A DNA stretch of 64,000 nt from Drosophila pseudoobscura (Eukaryota; Arthropoda; Insecta; Diptera; Drosophilidae): positions 6,213,001 to 6,277,000 of the forward strand of contig NC_046681.1 of the NCBI RefSeq assembly GCF_009870125.1. Reading direction: 5' to 3'. Positions 58,925-64,000 of the stretch are shown here, piece after piece. The notes beneath the pieces were generated by a model. The model was not told the origin of the DNA. It saw nothing but the letters and a program-made list of their open reading frames with translations, and ran no database searches. Both the position numbers and the translations under genes were made by a program. How positions within the stretch are numbered: position 1 is the first letter of the stretch; every line of letters starts with the position of its first letter.

Positions 58925-60801
58925 TTACTGCACCCATGGTTGTGGATTTATATACAGCTTTGAGATTGTGCCACGCAACGAGTCGAAGCCCTGGTTCATT
59001 GGCACCGGCTTGGGCTTCGTGTGGACGGTGCTGAACCACTTCTTAATCGCCATTTCGGACTGTCTCTTTCGATGGAATAGATCCTCTTCGTGCTTAATCT
59101 TCGCCAGTTGTTCCTCCTGGCGCTTGGACCTCTGCATCTGGATCTTCTTCAGACGCCAGTTTTCAAGCTCCAGATTAATCTCCTCCTTGGATATATTGCG
59201 AGCTGGTTTGGCAGCGGCGACCACTGTTATGGGATTACTCTTCAGCGAAAAGCTGGCATTGAGTGCCGCTACCTGTATGTGATTCTGAACGCGTTGTGCC
59301 TCCTCCTCACGTTTCTTGTTTTTCAGCCACATCTGGTAGACCATCTGTGATATTTCCTTACGCTGAGCCGCGTAAAAATCCCTGGCGGCGCGTTCTTCCA
59401 TCTGTCGGTACTGCTGCTCCTTGCGCTGCCTTCGCTTGCATGCCAGCCAGTCGTCGTAGGTACAGGCCCAGGACTTCACATTTTCCTGCGGAAACCATTA
59501 GGATTAGAATGGGAAATTCGTTGGGGAGTGGATCGTACCTTAAGATGACTTTCTTTCTGAGACTTTGGGGAGTTTGGTGTTCCCTTCTGCGATATGGGAC
59601 TCCTTTTGTTTGTGGGAGTATCGCCATCTTCATTCTCAGGCACTGATGCAACCGATGTTGAAGTGCGCAGATGAGATTTATGCATCAAATTCAAAAGTTT
59701 TTTCCTGGTGCGGAGCTCATCAGATGTCGGATCGAGAAGTGACCGCTTCTTTTTGGATATACATGAATCCGGCGACGATTCAAATATTGATATATGGACA
59801 TCTGACGACCGTTGTCTCGTCATGCGATATCCCCCAGGAGATGCGTCATCAGAGGAAGCGCATTCAGATATTGGTGAAAGGGAAATCATGAGATCGGTAT
59901 TCATCTCCTCATCATACGATGACAGTGGAGAAAAATTTAAATTCGGTGATTCTTCATCCGTCGATGTCGACTTGCAGCTCTCCGACGATTGCTTCTTCCT
60001 ATTCATGCGAGGATCTTTCTTTAAAGTACCACCTGACGATGATGAAGATTGAGGATTCCGGGTCTGCAAGGATTGGTTGGCCTTTATGCGGCTAATTCCA
60101 CGAAAGACCGCTTTTGAATATGGAGAGGACATCGGTTTCTGCATCTCTGGAGATCGCTTCATGTTCATGCGAGAGTCCTTATTAAATGTCCGACCTGGCG
60201 ATAAAGAAGACGAAGATTTGCGGGCTTTCTCCTTGCGGTTACTACCAGACGATGATGAGGCTGGAGATTTGCGGGTCTTCCCCGATCGCTTAATCTTCTT
60301 TGGAAGATTCCCATACGGAGATGGTTGGGATTTGTGGATCTCTGATCGCTTAATTATTCGGAAGGTTTTTCCAGGCGTTGATGAGGCTGAAGAATCTTTG
60401 GTATGCAACGATCGCTTAACGCTTTTACGAGGATTCCCACACGATGGTGAGGACCCTGGGGAACCCGTTTTTATCTTCTTAATGCGCTTCTTCTTTACCT
60501 CTTTACCCGATGATGATAATGGAGATGATTTTTGGATCTTAACGCTCAAACTATGATCCTTGTGAAAGTCCTCCTTGGGCCGCCTGTTCTTCCTTCCAAT
60601 GCGATCAGATTTTGGGGTCAATTGGAATGTACATCCGGATATGGTCGGTGATCTTTGCGAAGTTCCCCCCTTAAATCGATCAGATAGTTTGTCAGATTTT
60701 TCAGAATGACACTTCCCCTTTGCTGTCTTCAACTCAGTCGTTTTTATCCCCTTGGTGAGTTCACTGAAGGGAATAAAGTTGACTCCGCCATGGAATGCCA
60801 T
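58925..60801 (-). CDS. CCDC34-like coiled-coil protein b with Ser/Pro/Lys repeats, 607 aa
   Basis: Exon 1 is 60801-59539 and exon 2 is 59485-58925, joined by a 53 bp phase-0 intron (AAG|GTACGA..CCGCAG|GAA). The C-terminal 190 residues match the paralogue at 48000-49088: YDDWLACKRRQ, coiled-coil Lys/Glu segments, IKKWFSTVHTKPKPVP and the end GFDSLRGTISKLYINPQPWVQ. Residues 88-270 are about eight degenerate units of 22-26 aa with a Ser-Pro-Ser core and a Lys/Arg cluster. A Ser/Asp-rich segment follows. The family (CCDC34, DUF4207) is tied to sperm flagella. The basic Ser-Pro repeats resemble phosphorylatable or nucleic-acid-binding linkers, which is speculation. Confidence 0.75.
59992..60540 (-). 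repeat. degenerate tandem repeats encoding Ser/Pro/Lys units
   Basis: On the minus strand this part of CCDC34-like b encodes about eight units such as KSSPLSSSGKEVKKK, TKDSSASSTPGKTFR and TRNPQSSSSSGGTLKK. Unit length is 22-26 codons and similarity is modest, so expansion is not recent. Confidence 0.65.
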
Positions 60802-61040
60802 TTCCCGAGTATTTCAATTCCTGTAGGGTAGGGGAAATTAATTTCTGTCTGTTTTTGGGGTTTCATTGATTGATGAATGATATGCTACTTGGTAACAGGT
60901 TTCCAAATTACATGGAGGCAGGGGGTTCAGATGGGGGATATGGGACTACGTTGTTTTCAAAAAATTCAAAAGAAAATCTCTGCGGCTCATTACTTGTTTC
61001 TCTCATTGTGAAAGTTTTCATACGCGGTATTCAAAGAGTT

Positions 61041-61180
61041 AAGGGATATATAAGGTTCATGGTGGATGTGTGTAACTCTCAGAAGGAAGCGTTTCCGAAG
61101 CCGAGTCCCTATAGCCAGATAGTCTGTTCGTTCTTCTCTCTGCCAGAGCAACCCAATTTGGTATACAGACTCCAGTGATA
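61041..61180 (+). mobile_element. decayed fragment of the MITE-like repeat
   Basis: GTGGATGTGTGTAAC, a CAGAAGG..CGTTTCCGA block and a GAGCAACC(C/A)AATTTGGTAT block occur in the same order as in 49572-49610 and the internal units of 49527-50650. The inverted ends and most of the body are missing. Confidence 0.6.
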
Positions 61181-63564
61181 TCTATAATATATTTAGATTG
61201 GCTGCCATGCATTCAGAAACATTCCAGCTATTCCATAACCAATAAGCACTATCCCTACGTACCTATTATTTTGACCAGTAGTGTATCTGTGCACACACAG
61301 ATTACAGGGTGGAAGAGTAGAGCTGCGGCCCTTGCCGCGGCTCCGCTAGTTTTGTGGTGGATTTTCAAAAGTTTGATGGGTCTCCTATAGTCGGTACTTT
61401 ACAACTTTAGCCACTCTGATGTTTGTGCTTGTTGTTTTCTTTTCGCCTGAATTGCTGTTGTGACCTGTCGCTGCTTCCGATTCTCATATAAGCCGCCTAT
61501 CAATGCGGCTCCATAAAATATTTGCCATGGCACTCAGTGAGGGGGAGAGAGGCTGAGCGACCGACAGGTATTCACACAATTAAACCGGCAGCCATGCCAA
61601 TCGCCAATCGCCCTTTTGCATATGCAACGAGCAAATTTTAATTACAATGGCCAAAAGCAGAGCAGAGCAGAGGCAGGGGCAGGTCCAGAGCCAGAGCCGA
61701 TCCTATCCGTGTGCTCGGAAAAACAACAACAGAACAGGGGACAGGACAATATATAAAGAATACCTTGACGATGGCGATGGCGGCTGCGGACGGTGTAAAC
61801 CTCAGTTGCCGACACATCAGTAAATGGCGGCGGCCCATTGACATTTCCGCTGATTACTTTATGGCCAAACACATGTACAGACCCACACACACACACACAC
61901 ACAGCCGCGACACACATTCATACGACAGGGAGGCCAATGCATAACGCTCCGACGCCTGTCCCAACATGACATGACATTTCAACGCCCCACCCGCAGAGCC
62001 ACTGCCCCAGAACCCATCCTTCCATCAGATCTGCCCCCCTCTCCTGCATAGACTCGTCTGCTTCTCGCGAATGGGGATCTCTTGGTTATGGGTCCCTCCT
62101 GCAACCTTGGCGGGAGGGTATAATTACTTTGTAACGATGCTTGTACTTGCACTAACGTGAGCCATGGCGGTAGAGTGCGGTTATATGGTATTTATAGTTT
62201 TTAAGGATATTTGGATTCGATTTTAATTAATCGGAAAAAACATATATACATAATTTATGATCAAAAAAGTTTATTTATTCAAAGGATCTATTTCAGATAA
62301 AAAAGATATATATTTATTCGTCGAGTTAGATATCTTTTAAAAAATTGTTAGGAACTTATTAGCGATTGCAATTTGTGTTTAATCATCATAAAAATACATT
62401 TAGTTGTAGTTTTTACACAAAAAAATTATAAAGGAATATTTCCTCTTTTAAAACACAAAAATAATTCACACATAAAAACTCCCTTCCCAATGATATGCAC
62501 GTTGCCGTCTGCTAAAGTAATCTTAGGGTATCAAGCTCTCTAATTAGGGTATCATCAGATCCTGTTCATGAATCCTGTGGCTGAGTGGCTGTGGCTGTGG
62601 CTGGGGCTGGGGCACACAAACACAGAGATGCACCCGTGGACACGGAGCCGAATGCCGAAAATCTCCCAAATTTAATGACAGACTAATTATGCGTGCAAAT
62701 GGTTTATAAATATTTTATAATGTCCGGGTGACCCTGACTTCAAGGCAGCAGAATACCTGCTGGTCCCCCCGCCCCCACCACACTTGTCCGTTCATTGTAT
62801 GCCATTTGGCTTTTCCATTGTACGTGAGTGGGGGTGTGTGTGTGTATCTGTGCTTTGCGCATCGCTGATTGCATTGCGGTTTTACGACTTCATTATTGTT
62901 AATTATACGCCACGTTACCAGCCTCCTGCCCCTACTCCTTCTCCTCCTTCATGGTCCTGGTCCTAACCGAAACGAACCGAACCACAGTGGAAATTCCTAT
63001 ATGCCCTCGCCGCACTACCCACAATGCCCAACTGTCAAATATTTCATTGTGTATATATCCACAAAAATATGACATTGCGGGCACCGAGCACCACGAAACC
63101 TAATTGGAAAGTGGAGGGGAAAGTCCTGGACATACATGTATTGCGACTGCGATTACTAATTTTCCCCCCCACCATGGGAGTGCAGTCTATGAATTATGGC
63201 TTGGAAAATGAAGTTAATGAGGAAATCTTATTAGTTTATGTTTTGTGTTTGTGATCAGTAAAGAGGGGATAAATATTACGATCACAATTTGGGGACTGCA
63301 GAGGCTTGAAAACAAGTTACCCATGAAACTATCTACAAACTGTACTTTTTATACTCACCTGATAATTTATGTAATTTTATTTCATACAAATATATTTTTT
63401 AGCTGCGATGTTACCGTATCAAAAACGGGTATTGAGCTTGTATCCAAATGTGTTCCACTATATATTTTTATGTTTTAAATAATGTTTTCTGAATCACTTA
63501 TAGGTTAAGCAAAGCCTACTGCCTCGACTGTTTCAGATTTATCATAAAATTAGATAAATTAGAT

Positions 63565-63690
63565 TCGATCATTACATCGAATCGCTTGCCTAAAACCGAA
63601 AATTTCGGTTTTTTTACTCGCTCACTTTGTATTGGATTTTCTGGTGGTGAAAAAGAGAAAGAAACAAGGAAATTTGGTTTTTGAGGATCC
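63565..63690 (+). repeat. dispersed repeat, third copy
   Basis: ATCGAATCG, then a T-run with ACTCGCTCACTT, TTTTCTGGTGG and a GAAAAAGAGAAAG stretch match the order seen in the GluR-B intron (8870-9110). Confidence 0.5.
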
Positions 63691-64000
63691 TAATCAGATT
63701 GAAAGACGATAAAGGAGCATAAAGCATAAGGAGGCTTGAGTATAGCTATGATTTAATGAATACTTTGGATTCATGCAGGGCACTACTTCCTCTACTATTT
63801 TACATTAGTTTGAACATTGCCGTGTGCTATTTTTAAGTAGAATTTTCAGTCTAATTGAGCTTTAATTAATTACTTAACTAAAAGTGTGCAAATATTTGTA
63901 ATATACAAAACGGAATTCCATTTATTTAATGGGAAAAAAACATTAAAATAAATTAGTTTAATGAAAACCTGTTGATGGGGGAGCCAAGGAGCCGAAGGAT

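Larger units (their letters stand above)
60802..64000. other. right-end non-coding region
   Basis: No supported gene in 3.2 kb. It holds a relic of the MITE-like repeat (about 61041-61180), a short (CA)n at 61889-61902 and a copy of the dispersed repeat at 63565-63690. The remainder is AT-rich unique-looking sequence. Confidence 0.5.

Overview
The window reads as nuclear euchromatin of a Drosophila-type fly. The reasons are short 50-70 bp introns with GT..AG ends in compact genes, three kainate-type ionotropic glutamate receptor (iGluR) genes of the insect kind, a 10.4 kb Gypsy-superfamily LTR retrotransposon with ~2.26 kb LTRs (resembling the Ulysses/Osvaldo group), and a MITE-like repeat. 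The repeat types make me lean to the obscura group, but that is an inference. All exon coordinates were worked out by hand from reading frames and splice sites, without transcript evidence.

Layout. 228-16287 is a gene-dense block: GluR-A (minus), CFAP299-like a (minus), CFAP299-like b (plus), GluR-B (plus), GluR-C (plus). The two CFAP299-like genes are head to head, and each is flanked on its distal side by a receptor gene. The order is therefore nearly mirror-symmetric about 5194-5925. 16288-26573 is non-coding as far as I can see. 26574-36939 is one complete retrotransposon in minus orientation: 5' LTR, tRNA-Lys-type primer site, gag with a RING finger and zinc knuckle, a -1 frameshift site, pol, polypurine tract and 3' LTR, bounded by a 4 bp duplication ACCA. 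36940-47999 is non-coding with microsatellites. 48000-49088 and 58925-60801 are two diverged, minus-strand CCDC34-like coiled-coil genes. A MITE-like repeat (49527-50650) lies between them, and a relic of the same family lies near 61.05-61.2 kb. The rest, to 64000, shows no gene.

How the genes relate. The three receptors have signal peptide, amino-terminal domain, split ligand-binding domain, pore loop and M4. They keep the glutamate alpha-carboxylate arginine and the S2 glutamate, but differ at pore positions that control permeation and gating. By length and tandem layout GluR-B (898 aa) and GluR-C (909-912 aa) resemble the Drosophila neuromuscular subunits GluRIID/GluRIIE, but I cannot assign orthology from memory. 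The four other host genes belong to families linked to cilia and flagella (CFAP299, CCDC34), so the window mixes a synaptic receptor cluster with probable sperm-tail genes.

Most notable observations: a textbook A AAA AAC slippery heptamer plus hairpin at the gag/pol overlap; a canonical RING-H2 finger at the Gag N-terminus; a primer site 85 nt away from the LTR edge; near-identical LTRs with intact ORFs (a young, possibly active element); the mirror-image receptor/CFAP299 arrangement with a duplicated 22-nt block in the shared upstream region; Q/R-site and SYTANLAAF variants in GluR-A and GluR-C; and an ATG-less 93-codon reading frame at 7277-7558 that ends in a hydrophobic segment.
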